Part shown: positions 31,683 to 45,757 of the stretch, piece by piece | Layout: each line of letters begins with the position of its first letter | Position numbering within the stretch: position 1 is the first letter of the stretch | Assembly: GCF_000003605.2 (NCBI RefSeq) | Contig: NW_003124905.1 | Coordinates: forward strand, 173,838 to 219,968 | Length of the DNA: 46,131 nucleotides | Reading direction: 5' to 3' | DNA from: Saccoglossus kowalevskii | Lineage: Eukaryota > Hemichordata > Enteropneusta > Harrimaniidae | Translations under genes and position numbers: made by a program | Notes under the pieces: generated by a model | What the model saw: the letters and a program-made list of their open reading frames with translations, nothing else | Told to the model about the DNA's origin: nothing | Databases searched by the model: none

Positions 31683-34600
31683 GCGAGGGTATCGTAAATA
31701 TTATGGTCATGATCAATTGCCCAACTCTTTCGAATGGCTAAAGTTCCTTCTAAAACAGTGACCGGGACAGCAGCAGCGTAGCAAACGAAAATTTGTATTG
31801 CGCAGTATCGTTGCACAGTAGTTTCAGTGACGTCCTCCATGTGATATACCATGTGATAACCACTTGGCGAGCAATATACCATGTAATATTCATATGTTTA
31901 TAATGTCGCGCGAATCCCAACCAATCACAGCTGGCGTAACAGTGAAAGTGACAAGTGTTAATATTACAAACCTGATCGCTTCTCGTATAACCTATACCGA
32001 ACATATGCGTCCATGGAATGATTTAAATTGCGAGTGACATATTTTTGCCCGTGCGCTTGTCATCGTTATATATTTCTATATCAGGTAGTCCATTCCTATC
32101 TTTAAATCGTGTACGATCGAATATTTCAATACAGTATAATCTAATGCATTTAGAGACCAAATCTTTTTATATTTAGTAAGGTTCCGCCACGTGATAACAA
32201 TCTTGAACACGTGCATCCGTTAAAACCATAACACGCGGTACTACGGTCGGTGTTTGACATTTACTTGACAATCACGACTCGCATTTAGTATAATGTTATC
32301 AGTGCCAAGCCGTCTGACTGTCTGTCCGTCGTAACAATATCACAAAATTCAGCCATCCAGTTTTACAGTAATAGGGGGGCATTTTGAGTGAGTTTGATTC
32401 TGTACTGTCGTATTCAAATTGTGGTGAATCATTCTGGGAAAAGTTGACTTGTCAACATTTGAGATGAATTTTCTCATTTATTGACGACTTATGTTATTAA
32501 CCGCAACAGTTAATCACACCATGACTGTTCGCAATGCGCTATGAAATCGCACCTTCGTACACAGTCATATATTATGTATGTCTGTGTGCGCTGACCAGTT
32601 TGTAACGTCCATGATTTTTCGTCAATTTGAATTTGGAACTGATACATCTTAATCTGTGCTCATATAAGCATCAAGCTACATCTAGACGAACACTTATGCA
32701 ATGAGACAACAATTGCATTCATCTATTAAATTCAGAGGGATTAAAAGTAAACTGTTTCAGTTTGTGATTGGAATACGAAGCTTTAAATTAGTACTACCGG
32801 TCGGACCAGGCCATCACGTTTTCTAAGGCATATACGCAAAAAACTGGTCTAATGATAAACACATATCGTTAGACTCTACATTTGGTACCACTTCGGCAAC
32901 AAATCGGACCTGGTTCATGTACTAGATATGTAGTTAAAGATTCTTCGTAAGCACACTGAATTATTGCGCGTGCTGATTACTCGGGAGCGAAACCTAGCGG
33001 TTATTTCATTAAAACAGTATCATACTGACTTATAGATTCACCGTGAGTAGCTGAATAAGATTGTTAATGAAAGAGATGAGGCAATTTACTTGTTATACAA
33101 ACACTGTAACGTGCCACTAGTAATTCCCAGCAAATCATCAATCAAGATAAAGCAGTATATGAACATTCATGACGATACTCTATGACCCAAGAACAAATAA
33201 TATACTGCGCGGCCATAAGTAAATGTCACTGGAAAGGAAAGTCAATCTTTTGCATCCTTGTAATTTACAACATACGCGACTCGGGTGATCAGTGATGACA
33301 AGAAATCACACATTGGAAACCCGCTGTATGTTCAGTGTCTATTTCGTCAGGTTCTTTTTATACTATCATATGTAGCGAATATGCCTGGTGGGCTTACTCA
33401 CTGATGTAAATCTGTTGCAAATGATGTATATTTATTTACATTTCGTTATTTCCCTCGATGCAGATTAGTTTCAATTTACACTTGTGTGGACCGGATCACT
33501 AACGAGCAAAGTGTCTAGCGCAACTCATATGTCGTAGATTATATAAAGGCCTCTGAAACACACACGACCATGTGACAATTAGCGATGTTTCATTTAGTTT
33601 CCCGTCGTCGAAACGGGGTTTAGTCTATTCAATTTAACTAAGCATAGACAAATATATTGTCATAATAATATGATATGAATTAATATTCAGACTTGAAACA
33701 TAATTTGTTTTAGGTAACGTGAACTGAGTTTAAGTGTACTGTGTGAAATTAAAATCTAATAAATAATAGTTGCTGTCATTGAAAATATACTAAATGTATA
33801 TGTTCACATTGTCACTTTGTATCACTATGTCGATTACCATCAATACCACAGACTTGCAGACGTTTTTTTTTATAATACAAATAGTTCATCGGTGAATATG
33901 TAAAAAATATAACTATAAAAGTAACCTTCAAGAAATAATAGGGAAGATAATTCCGCAAAGGTTTGTGCAACTGGTCTCAACTGAAATCTATCACAATGTA
34001 TTGTAAATGTCATATCACAAGTTGTTTCAATGTGACTCTGTCAATGCCAGCGTATTTGTATAAAATATTGTGTGCTGAAAACGCTAAAATCATGTGTCAG
34101 CAGCCTCATAGCATTAATTAGTGAAACACCCGTGCCAAATCGAGTGTATGAGTTCATTCATTGTCCATATGTCTTCATAATAACAATTTGTAGACGATAC
34201 TATAATAAAATTGGTTGATTGCGTGAAAATAAAGTCACAATATTACGCACGGGATTTACAACTCGATAAACATGTAGTTACCCATATCAACAATGACGCA
34301 CGCTTCATTCTTGTCATAAAGAAAAATGATGTCTCGAGGGAAAGTATGAAACAAATTAGAATGCCGCAATTTCTCAATTTTTAGTATTCCATTAAATGAA
34401 AAAAATCTCGGTAGGATGCCAAGTAGCCAAGACTCTGTATTTATTAGTCGAGCAAACATCCATAGGTGTGATTTTCAATTTCGCCGAAAACCGAAAAACG
34501 AATTCAATAAAAAATATAACACGTCTCAAAAAAGTATTCCGCTTTTTTTTGCTTGAGGGAACACCTTTGATGCGATATTGCTCTGGTTGCGTAATTGACC

Positions 34601-37600
34601 GAATTGTGTTTTGGGCAACTCTGATTTGTATCTATTGAGACACGAATAAAATTCAATGCAGAGGGGAAGAAAAAATGATATACCCGGACACAACGATATG
34701 TTTTCGTTAGTTACGCGTCACTGGTAAAACTATATCAGTCGAATTGTATATGTTTTTTAGGCAATTGGTTTATAGATATATGAAGAGGTTTTAACAAATA
34801 CCGACTAAAACCTGGAATACCCTGTAGTGGTTTTTACATATACATAAACGATTGGACATCTCAATAACATAAAGACAATGTTATACACAAAAAAACACAA
34901 AACCGCTATTAATTTTTTTGTAAATGTATCCACATTTCTGCGGCGACAACAGCTAAAACAGTTTATATGGCATGTTCGTATGTATCTGCGTGTTTTCTGG
35001 TTGATGGTACACATACCGCACACATTGCTGTGTATATGTGCGTCCTGCGCGATTATGCTAATACGCCGTGTATAGGCGATACCTGTACTACATTCGTTGT
35101 CTGTCATTTCTGTTATGTTCAGTCTTTATTAGACAGATTTAAACTTTGATACATATATTGAAAACAGTTGTATGGTCGAATAATATAAAAAAATGACTTT
35201 TAATGTTTTGAGGGAGTTAGTATTAGTGTCGGATATGACGTCCACGAGAATTTGTTAAGGCAATTCAACGCACATCCAAACCCACTAAGTAAACCTGTCC
35301 CCTTGATAGGCATTAGTCTGTCGCATTGGATTATGGTTGTAGGCCGTTTGTTTGAGACATGGTGTTTTATATTCCAGCGTTTGAATTCACACATAATAAA
35401 TTTTATGGTTAAGACGGATTTGTATGTTTTATACGTCCCAGTGTTTGTATCATGCTACGCGTAACTACACGATGCGCCGCAATTTGGCTCAGTTTATTCG
35501 ATATAACTACCACTTTCAGACACACTAGAAATTTTATTGAAAACGATTGATTTCAGATACATTTCCCGCTGTTATATACTGGCCAATTTTGTATTTATTA
35601 TGTCGCCCTTTAAGCGTAATAGCGGCTGTAATCATAGTATTCATTCCGACTTATTTAACGGAAGGAAGTATAAAAATTTGCTTTCCAGCTCCACACTTTA
35701 AGTCTACTTCGCGTGAGATTTGTCAGTTATATATATATTTATCCTCAATAACTATTGAATTTTCCGTACGATATTTATTCATCCCCGCTGTTAGTAGCTA
35801 GCTATGTGCTAAATCGATTTATACTAAGGAAGGTGCAATGGATGTATGGCAATAAACTAAACGATACGCGATTCATTCTATGCATTATTAATAACACAAA
35901 AAAACTAAGAAATTCGTTTTTCTGTGAAGACTGACGCTATGTCTGACAGCTATAAACAGCAATCAAATAATGGGTTACCAATCCCCCGATGCTAGTCGTC
36001 AATATCTCAAGACGTTGCATATTCCCACGGGACTGGTACTGTTTTGATTCGTTGGCCTCGATTTCATTTTGCTAAATCGAGCGCCCAGAAGATGTATTAG
36101 AGTGTGATTGCTGTTTCGCGGATTTGGATGGGTATATTGCAATACTGTACATAATATAGCGAATGGAAATACAAATCGCTTCGTGTGCTATCTTTTTATT
36201 TTGTTCTTAGGCTTTAATAAATCGCGAGAATAGTTATTAAATTCAGATAGTTGTAAAGGTAGATATTTAAAAGGGTCAATCCAATTCGAATCACAAGAGA
36301 CGATGCTCGAAATACCTTTTGTAGCGATGTCTCTCCTCCATAGATTCCTCAATTTGAGTACTTCATTCATCGAAATTGACAATCTGTTCAGTATGTTATG
36401 CAAAATTGAGCATGTCATGTTTCATTTATTACGGGTCCATTGCAGATAAAAATAGTTTGCTTATCAATGCATTCGCTATAACTGAAATCCCCGAGCGAAT
36501 CATTTTATTATCAATAAAATTATGCAATAACACAATCTACTGTTCAATGAAACATGCCACGTTGGTGATGTACTATTTCATATATTGTGTGGTCTACTCG
36601 GGATATTCGAATTATGTTAATCGGTTATGATGATTGAACCGACATGAAAAATGAATACAATATTTTAAAAGCATACGAATGCAAAAAATGCTTGACTTTT
36701 CGCAAGGACGATAAAGAATGTTTTGTTGTAATATTTCGCAAAAAAAAATGGCTGTGTTATGTCACGTTAAATGTATGTTCGTTTCTGTCTGGTGTCATGC
36801 ATCGAAATTGACCACTAATGTGAATTGCAAAAGCACATCAGTTGTATATTACAGCGGTTGTTGCTGTAATGACCCCAGTTCTGTTCAGTTTTACTGAGCC
36901 AACATTTTTCTATTATCGTATGCTTTATTTTATTTTATGTTGTTAAATTTGCCCATAGTTACACCAATCAATCTCCTATTCAATAAAAGAAATTGGCGAT
37001 GTTTACAACATCTTTACTGCGGGGGAAACGAAAAGGTACGATAAAAGATGGCGAATACAAAACAGTATCATCGTGTGTTTTTTTCAACACTGGACGTGTA
37101 AGCAAGCAATTCTATTGTATTTGTGTCGACATTACAGTTAACTGCACCGACCATATCGGTAACCTCTGATACCTTGCATGTGACTGCGCTCCCATCGTTA
37201 CAATTTACGATGCTAGTGTTTTTTATTACTTCCAATAACATTACAGTGTCGTGTTGCAATTTTATTGGCTTTTGTAACATGAGATTAGTACAAGCACCTG
37301 CCCTCACGTTTTGTCGAAAAATCGTAGATTTAAATGTTTACGTCGATCAGTGTTTTATTCGTTTGTTTTTTTAAATTAAATCTATCTAGTTAAGATTTTT
37401 ATAAAATAAAATGTATATTTTGTAATTCTGGATATGTCAAACGATTGAGTGATAATCGACAAAAAGAGCTAACTCGTAGAAGGTTACATTGCCTGTATTA
37501 GTTAACGTCAAATCGAGTTTAAGGTAATCAGCTGTATTACTAGTCCAAGACAACCAGTTATTGGTACAAATACGCTCTAAATAAACCCGCATTCATGCAA

Positions 37601-40600
37601 GCGACTATATGCGATAATAATGTCACTATTCGGTGTCTTAATCCACAAGTGATTGGTTATTGAAAAAAAAGATGATAAACTTAATATGTATTTTAATTTT
37701 AAAAAAAAGAAAATGTGGTTGATGTACATGTTTATTTCTGGGTTCTAACTATCGCCCAAATCATCATTGTAATTTAAAAGTATCGCCTATTGGGAGTCTT
37801 AACGATAATGAAATACAACTGTTAAGACAACGCACTCGGCTCGACGTGTGAACAGATCTTGTAATGCAGGTATACGACCCCCGAGGGGAACACGCCTCAT
37901 GTGTCCTATGAATAAGCCGCCGATGCGAAGCTAGTGAAATCAATCACGATTAACGCCAGACAACACAATAATAATGACGGTACGTATTACGAAGTCTGTT
38001 TATTCAGTATATTATTATTGATCGCGCTCCACGTCCACATTTTAAAGCCATATTTTATAAACACACACAGTAGTCACTTACGTGGGTAGAACAGATTGGC
38101 TAATTAGTATATTTTGTTAATTTATATATAAAATAATATATATGATGATGTTATTTATGTCTAATTTTGCATACATTACTAACGCTAGTGGCATTTTTAT
38201 TTCACATAATATTATCCATATGATTGCGTAATTCAAAACAAATCAAACGATTAAATGAAACATGATTATATAACACATACACACACACTGTTAGTGATAA
38301 ATAGAAGCCTTGACTACTGAAAAGCTAAAGTAAATTAATAGGACATACGAGATGGATGATTGATTTTCTTTCTGGCATCAACTACAATTTTATAAATTTT
38401 AACTCATCGTTCACGTCATCGTCGTGAGTCATAGTTTTACTGTTCGATATTCAGTGAATAATTGTTTCCAGTATTATCGTGCATTCAGTCAAATTAGTAC
38501 AACATTAACGCCGTATTACTGAGGGATGCCTTCGGAGTACGTTTTCTCAGTCGATACAGTTTAAGATAAAATCAATCGGTGAAACGTCTGGAGCTTCAGG
38601 CCCTGGTTGTTACGAGAGACTACAGAATAGTTACAGTCGCAATAGGCATTATTTTAGACACATTATTTTGACACCAGTTCACAAAACTTATAATGAATTA
38701 TGTACTAGCACAATCAAATCTGACAGAACTTTGTCGCATGACTCGTAAGACCCAGGACATATATTTATATTACACACAACGTTTAAATTGTCTCATATAG
38801 GTCGCAATATTTCAGGGTGCATGTCAGGGCCAATCAATTCTCTTAAATACGTTTGACAGGGGTCATCTTAGTTCATAGAAAAGCCTGGTGCAAAGTGTAA
38901 TGTACTATTCCCTTTTGAGGTACTTTGACAAAGGTCAAGAAGAACAATAGTGACAGCAAATGTGCAGAAAATTACCTGAATAGGCGGCTATATACTACAT
39001 AATTCGAGAAATAAAAACTTACAGTGTGTTGTGTTTCCGTGTTGTGTTTCAACATTCATTCGCCGTGTATTATTACACTTTCTAAACAAGTCGCTGCATA
39101 TACGTAACAGTGATCCGTGTCACGAATATGACAGTTATATTTGAAGTCCCGACCTGATTATCACCATCAGTTAAATAGATAATTCAGATTATCAATGTGC
39201 ACATGGTGTTTGTTGTTGACGTGTTTTGAACTGCGTCGCACATACTGATTTGATCGTGTGTTTTACAGCCCACGAGACATGCGACACGATACACCGTACT
39301 GTTCCATTAACTAAAAAAAACTAACTCACCTGGATGTGTTACACTCCTGTTAATCTCATTTTTTTAACGTGAGAGCCTTACAATATGTCGCTATATCATC
39401 GCCATTAAAGTTTTAAGGCCATAAATTGATATTTGGATTTTATATACAGATAATATGTTCATGCCAATTTTTCTAATAAAAAGAACGCCTCAAACTGTGT
39501 TTGATAATGTAGAGTAAAAACAACTCTCAACTCAGACATTTTGGAATTTCTAATTCCCCTTTTCCATTTTCGTTACGTTTGGATCAATTGTTTATTCGTT
39601 TATATGAAAGTTTATCCGTTTGTTTGTATACAGGTTACACATTTAAACCGCCACATTTATATTGCTTGCAAATCACACGCTGTATTCATTTCAAATATTA
39701 CATATTGTGCACAGAAAACTATATCTACAGCCTAACGCAGATTGTAAACAGTCAGATTGATCAGTTTCACGGTAACGAGTAAAGAGGTGACAGAAACAGG
39801 AATACGATCTGAAATATTTGATTATAGGTTCAGCACAAAAAAATACATTCAATTCAATGCTATAGACGCATTCGATGTCATATTATATTTATTCAAATAT
39901 TAATTAGCATATTATGTTCATTAATACCGAAGGAAGTTGATTTCTCCGACATTTTGTTTTTTAGTGATTCAAATCTCGCGTCGTTTTATACATCTCGTGA
40001 TGTGATATACTGGATGAAGCTTAAGACAAATTACTTTCGAATGAATATCCACAAAACCTCCAAGCTAAAATATAATTCCCCAGCAGCGAAGTTAATTCGA
40101 AATATACGCCTCTTTGTACTAATGCGACGGCCCGGGTATCTTTTTGATGAAACCATATACTATTAATACTGACAATACTGACAATAATTTCTAATAATTC
40201 ATATCCACTGATTTAATAAAAGAGTCAAGAGTAGACCGAAACACGAATAAATCATGGCCAATGCGAGGTGATTTGTTTCCCTGACATTGGCAATATAATT
40301 CACAATGTAATAAAGTCGGCGCATGTACTGTCTGACTTCGATAAAATAGATGAGCGTCACCCGTGTAGTTCTTAACGCAGTCGTTCATTTAAGTATAGCT
40401 AGTTGTGCACATCCCCATGCTAAATAGCTAACTCTTAAGTACGCCTTGTTATTGTGCTTTTATTTGCTCATAAACAAAAACAAATCACGTAACTTAATTT
40501 ATCTCAACAATTTTATTTCATATTTATATTTATTTTACTCATTCTTAGATATGACGAAGCTGACGATTAAATCTGGATTGTTGCAGTATGTTAATTTAAA

Positions 40601-41730
40601 AATGTACTGGTACATTTCAGTTGCTCGCTAGATTACCTATATTTGCCTATGCTAATGTCAAACATACGAGTTGTCTTAGAAAAGAAGTGTGATTTAAGCC
40701 ACATTTTTGATCAATTTATGTTATTCTTTTTTACATAAAGAAATAATATCAGCTGCTTACAAAGTGTATTTATGCACTTACAGAAGTACTTAATTATTTA
40801 TATTGAAACTAAGCAAAATGCATATGTAATTACTGTCAAGGGCAGTTTAGCTTCATTTCATACAGGGTAAGGCGGCGCTAATCCCCAAACTTTTAATTAA
40901 TTCAAGTATTCATTCAGAGCAAAGGGATTCAAGATTCTTTCTAAAAAGCTGGTATTTGTCAAAGGCGATCTTGTTATGGCTTTGCCGTATTCGGTTTTTA
41001 CAATAATGTCTACTTGTATCGTGAAATTAGGCATTGTATACCGCGAAATGTTTATCAATGTAAATGGGTGTTTCGTGCGTCCTTTATATACTGTACCATA
41101 TATACTGTTCCATATGCTATACTGCCAAGTGCTCGGAGAATGGATGAATACTGTTCTTATATTATCTATATATGGTATTCCTTCAAGGTGCCTGTGACGC
41201 ACGTAATAAACTCATCCTGTATCCAGTTGTCCTGATTACAAATTACTTGTATATGATTGTAATCGTTAAACTCGTTACACGCACGAATCTGCATGTGAAT
41301 ATGAGTAGTTCAATACTTGGTGAAATTGGATTTGTCGTAATCAACAATGAGTGTATGAGACATATTTTTCAACCGTCCTTCATAGCATCGCAATTGTGCA
41401 GTGATTTATCTATGTGAATCACGTCACATGGCAGTTTTAGTTTTATTAATTACCCAACGTGGTATATGAATTTTAATTATCATCGGGTGTGATGATTAAT
41501 TGTACCACAGTACTGCGTTCTTGTTTACTGTGAAATAAAAATGTACGTAGCATATCCAGGAAGCATATTTATCAGTGCACATGCGCGGTACTACTATAAG
41601 TCTGCACATCTCGTCTTGTTCATTGGTCCGTGTGGCGTTCTCGAGTGGTTACATAGGTACTGGCTAATATGTATAAGCTTAATATCGAGCCACGTTACTC
41701 CTTCATTGTCTTGATAGTGCATTTCGCTCG
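31683..41730. other. Ten-kilobase stretch upstream of the receptor gene, no gene seen
   Basis: No frame here has family resemblance or a convincing splice context. Only short simple repeats are evident, such as paired ATATACCATGT at about 31844 and 31877, and GTGTTGTGTTTC twice at about 39024-39049. It may hold regulatory sequence or upstream non-coding exons of the receptor gene, which I cannot distinguish by reading alone. Confidence 0.35.
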
Positions 41731-41777
41731 AGGTTGATTCCGTGTCTAATGTCTACGTAAATCATAGCCTGACCGTG

Positions 41778-41788
41778 TTATATAGATA
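41778..41788 (+). promoter_or_regulatory. Possible TATA box upstream of the receptor gene
   Basis: TTATATAGAT lies about 85 bp before the ATG at 41872, a plausible distance if the 5'UTR is short. AT-rich background makes chance matches common, so this is weak. Confidence 0.25.
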
Positions 41789-41871
41789 TTGGCACAGACG
41801 TTCGATTACAGTGAGCAGGGAGTTATACAGCGCGTTAACAGGGATTTATACGTCTTGGGAACGTCATTACA

Positions 41872-42646
41872 ATGGAATTTGTGGTATACCGTATGCTTTT
41901 GTTGGTGAGTGTTTTGTCACGATTTTTTATTATGTATCACGGTGCACAAAGCGGCGAAGTATTACTTGAAATACGAATCGGCGTTATGGTTACAGAGCCG
42001 GGTCATTTTCACGTTTCGGATGATTTGAACATCAATCTCATGTACCCGTACGTAAAACCTATGATTGCACCGGGTATTGATATTGCTGTAGAAAAAGTGC
42101 GAAATGATCGTAATTTACTGACGGGTGCCAATATATCCGTTGCCTACGTCGATTCCGAGTGTTCAAACCATGCCTCGATGATACGAGCTGTGGAACTCAT
42201 GGGAAATATTAAGGGTCTCGGTGTGGAGGCATTCTTTGGACCCGCTTGTGAATACGCCGCTGCTCCTGTTGCAAGATTCGCCTCACATTGGCAAATCCCC
42301 GTATTAACAACGGGAGCGAAAGCCCAGACATTCGGACACAAGACAGAAGAGGAATACGAAATGATCACGAGGGCTCACCCTCCTCACATAAAAATGGCGG
42401 AGGCGTTTGTGGAGGTGTTACAATATTTTAATTGGAAGCGAATAGCAGTACTACACCAAGACGATGGTACCCGTCCTTTCCGGGATTGTTGGTTTTTTAA
42501 CGCCGCGCTCCTTGCAGCCATGACAGCCGCTGGAATCGAGTACCCAGACGAAAAACGTTACGAGACGTTCAGTGAATATTCCCCCAGAGAAACGGACCAT
42601 GATTACTCTGAGCTTCTGAAGACGATGGTTATACCGCAGGCTAGAA
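41872..42646 (+). CDS. Natriuretic-peptide-receptor-like protein, first coding exon (partial gene)
   Basis: The exon encodes 258 codons plus one base and ends at donor GTAAGTCC (42647), phase 1. The start MEFVVYRMLLLVSVLSRFFI gives a signal peptide cleaved around residue 27. Residues about 34-258 resemble the N-terminal half of the ANF-receptor ligand-binding fold (periplasmic-binding type I). Evidence is MIAPGIDIAVEKVR, FFGPACEYAAAPVARF, WQIPVLTTGA and NWKRIAVLHQDDGTRPFRDC. Cys97 and Cys126 have a spacing like the first conserved disulfide of natriuretic peptide receptors, and Cys206 matches the third cysteine. Such receptors bind peptide ligands outside the cell. Some carry an intracellular guanylate cyclase and others (clearance type) have only a short tail. 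The missing 3' exons decide which this is. No second exon is certain in the window. Confidence 0.9.
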
Positions 42647-45600
42647 GTAAGTCCAATTTATTTTCGCTGATAGGATATAACTTCAAAACAATTAAAGTTA
42701 ACAATATAGATTTTGTGTGTATTGAGAATTTCGAGTTTACTATCTCCTATGAATTACCTATGTACATTGCATATAGTCCCCTGGTTGCTATGCCATGCAA
42801 AACCGTCAGAAGATGATGGTACGATATGCAGCACAGATGCAACACTGACTATAACAGTGAGACAGAGTGAACTGTTGATACAAAAAGAATGCATCGGATG
42901 AAGTTGCATGTAGTCACTGAAACGCAATGCGTTTACCGTGTCCTAGCTAATATTACATGTGTTGTATATTACAATCATCCATCTACCGTCACGGTTGCTT
43001 CAAGCATTCATTAATCAATGAAAAGAAACAACAGTTCACGATATTATAGAAGATAAATGCGATGGTAAAATGACTTATATTATAGTGTGTATTGTAACTT
43101 TTTTTTAAACGGCACTTTGAAATATGAATATCAAGCATACGTGTAAATAAAAAAGATTCAATTTCTATGATTATATACTTTGAAGGAATTAATGTAACTT
43201 GTATTGCAGGTTTAATTTCAACGATTCGCAAAAGCTCAATGATTGTGACCCCCTTAATTTCGCGAAAGGTTTAATCAGCAGTGATCATCTGGCAAAGCAG
43301 AAAGGTATAGTGTGTTAACGATGAATACACACTGTACATTGAATGGCCTAGAAGCCAGTGACGTCATCCGGACGAAGCACTATCTTAAATTATAAGTTGG
43401 TACATGACATTATTCATAACTGTGCGACGTTTAGGGGAGGCTCAATATTTGTTCATAGCTTATCATCGCTACCCGACGAGAACATCTCTGTCAATATAAA
43501 CCTTTCATTTTACAAATGATTCCGATTGCCCACGATTCTCGGCAACCAACTCGCAAGGGTTTCTAAGGTCCATGTGGCACTCGTTAGTGATGAACGTCAC
43601 ACCACAATCGGCTAGGCAGGTAATAACAGAATATTATGTGTGTACAGGGATGTGTATACAATGTCATGATGGTTATAGGGACAGAGTCATATGTTTAGTG
43701 CACTCCAGTGGCAGTCACGATCTGTACTACGCCACATGAATGAAAACTGCAATAATATTGCTTATCGCATGTGCATCGACACAGACATGCAACATAAGCT
43801 GACTATTCAATGCATTAGATGGCATATATCATCGAAGCAGACAGTAGTAATGACTAAAAATACACGTACACCATTCCTCAATGTCTGCGGCTCAATTGAT
43901 TTGATAAATTGATTTGAGAGATTTGATAACCACAGCTCTTCTACACGGCGTTATCTAATGGTTGGTATTTATTGACATTGTCTTGTGAGCTCCCATTCTC
44001 TCAATACAGTACGCATAATTTAGCAATTAACAGTTTTCACGTATTCACAATGCGTTTCTTAACGAGATACATGTTTCCCTTTTTTGGAATTATTATCGCG
44101 GATTTATTTTGCACAATATGTCATTCCCACTAGTACGCTTTATTTTCGGAACTCGGATCACAGAATATCTCTTCACTGTATGTTTAATTTTTCAGACTCG
44201 CCAGAGGATTATTGAATTAAAATATTAACTAACAACTCGGATCCAATGAAATATAATTTTACTGAAAACATTTTGATTATTCACCGGTTCATCACAAGAT
44301 GTCAAGTTTGTAGCATGAATCGTGCACGCAAACTCTACTATTTATATAACCAACACGCGCATCTGTATTTTAAAGAACTTCGGGGAGCGGTGTGTACGAG
44401 TGTCTTGATCACCCATACTGCTTCATTGTATGGCTTAACAGTACTGAATAATTGTCATGTCTAATTTCCTTAGTATGGCCATGACTGAGATCAAGTCAAC
44501 TTCCATCAGTGTTATATGTATAAAGTCTGTTCATAAATAACACGTGGTGGTTTTACTTTGAGAAGTTGGATCGCCGAGTCGGAACACGAACCATTAACTA
44601 TAAGCACTTGATTATATTTATAACGTCAGATATACGTGTCGCTAGTGAGGCTAATACTACCACCACATGTAATTTGAACGAAACGAAAAACATGTTTTCT
44701 ATTATAATTGGTCGTATTACTCTATAAGCATATAAGCCCGAGTCAAACAGGTTTATTATTCTAGTGAAAAAGATGATATAACAACTACGCATATACCATA
44801 TACTTTAATTGCGAAATGCAAACAAGATTATAGCTGGCGGAGAATATTGCAAAGCGGAATGATACGCCCATGTAATGTAATACGAATTTACTCTGAGACA
44901 TTGACAACCCAATTGGTTTCTGTGTATATCGGATTGTTCTAATACGCTTTTTGATGGAAATCCGAACGTACATACGAAAAGACTAGGGCTAATTCAATTC
45001 ATCAGGCAATGTTACATCGCCCTGCGTACCGACCAGAAAGCCAATACGTCCCAGGGGCCGGTATTGGGTTGCGAAAATTAGATTGAAGAAGCATAAGCCA
45101 GGATAGAGAATACGACAATGCAAGTAAACATGACTAGTGAGGTTAAAACTCAATTTTTTCCATTGGTTAGATATGTCATCATTGAATGCCGTGAATAATT
45201 ATATTATATTATGCACTAATTATGACCAATTAAGGGCACGTTCTAAAAAAACGAACAATTAACATGGAGAATAAAAAGTGTTTAGTTTTAGTAAAAACAA
45301 TCAGACATCCCATTGTTCGTATACGGACTTACAATCTATTTGAAAACAAATGTGGCAATAAATCAAACAGTTTGTGTATCGAGATTTCGTGATAATTAAG
45401 AACTGATTACTATAAATTGTTTTCGTAATATATGTGAAGATACACAAAGATGATGATTGTGCAAATAAGCCAATGCTTATTTCTTGGCACACTGCACACA
45501 ATAAACCATTATTTAAACAGACAGAACTGAAACATGTTGACAAAATGTGTTTTCCATTTTACGAATACAACAAATAAACTATTTTTTGAGGCTGAAAAAC

Positions 45601-45757
45601 ATGTATTTACGATATTGTAAATATATTGGAACATAGCGCATGCGTAATACGTCGTAAGGACTCAGTCCGTTCATTTGTTTCTCTAGCAGACGATACTAGA
45701 CTCACCGACACCCCTCACTAATATATTTGACAACTGATTGATCTCTTAGATCACTGG
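42647..45757. other. Receptor intron 1 and beyond
   Basis: Presumed first intron. The frame stays open to 42816 after the donor but loses family resemblance, as expected for intron read-through. A weak candidate second exon begins after TATTGCAG at 43210 (phase-compatible; reads LISTIRKSSMIVTPLI) but lacks a good donor and a pyrimidine tract. No further receptor-like sequence was found. Confidence 0.5.

Noticed and set aside
41629-41735. tRNA-like A box (GTGGCGTTCTCGAGTGGTTA) and a possible B box (GGTTGATTCC)
   Set aside because: The spacing is too large and no cloverleaf or acceptor stem can be formed.
6924-42646. Gene A/B proteins as ligands for the receptor at 41.9 kb
   Set aside because: They are merely in the same window. 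The A/B domain does not resemble natriuretic peptides, and no shared regulation is visible.
42647-42816. Extension of the receptor frame to 42816
   Set aside because: A strong GTAAGT donor is at 42647 and family similarity ends there. The following frame is AT-rich read-through.
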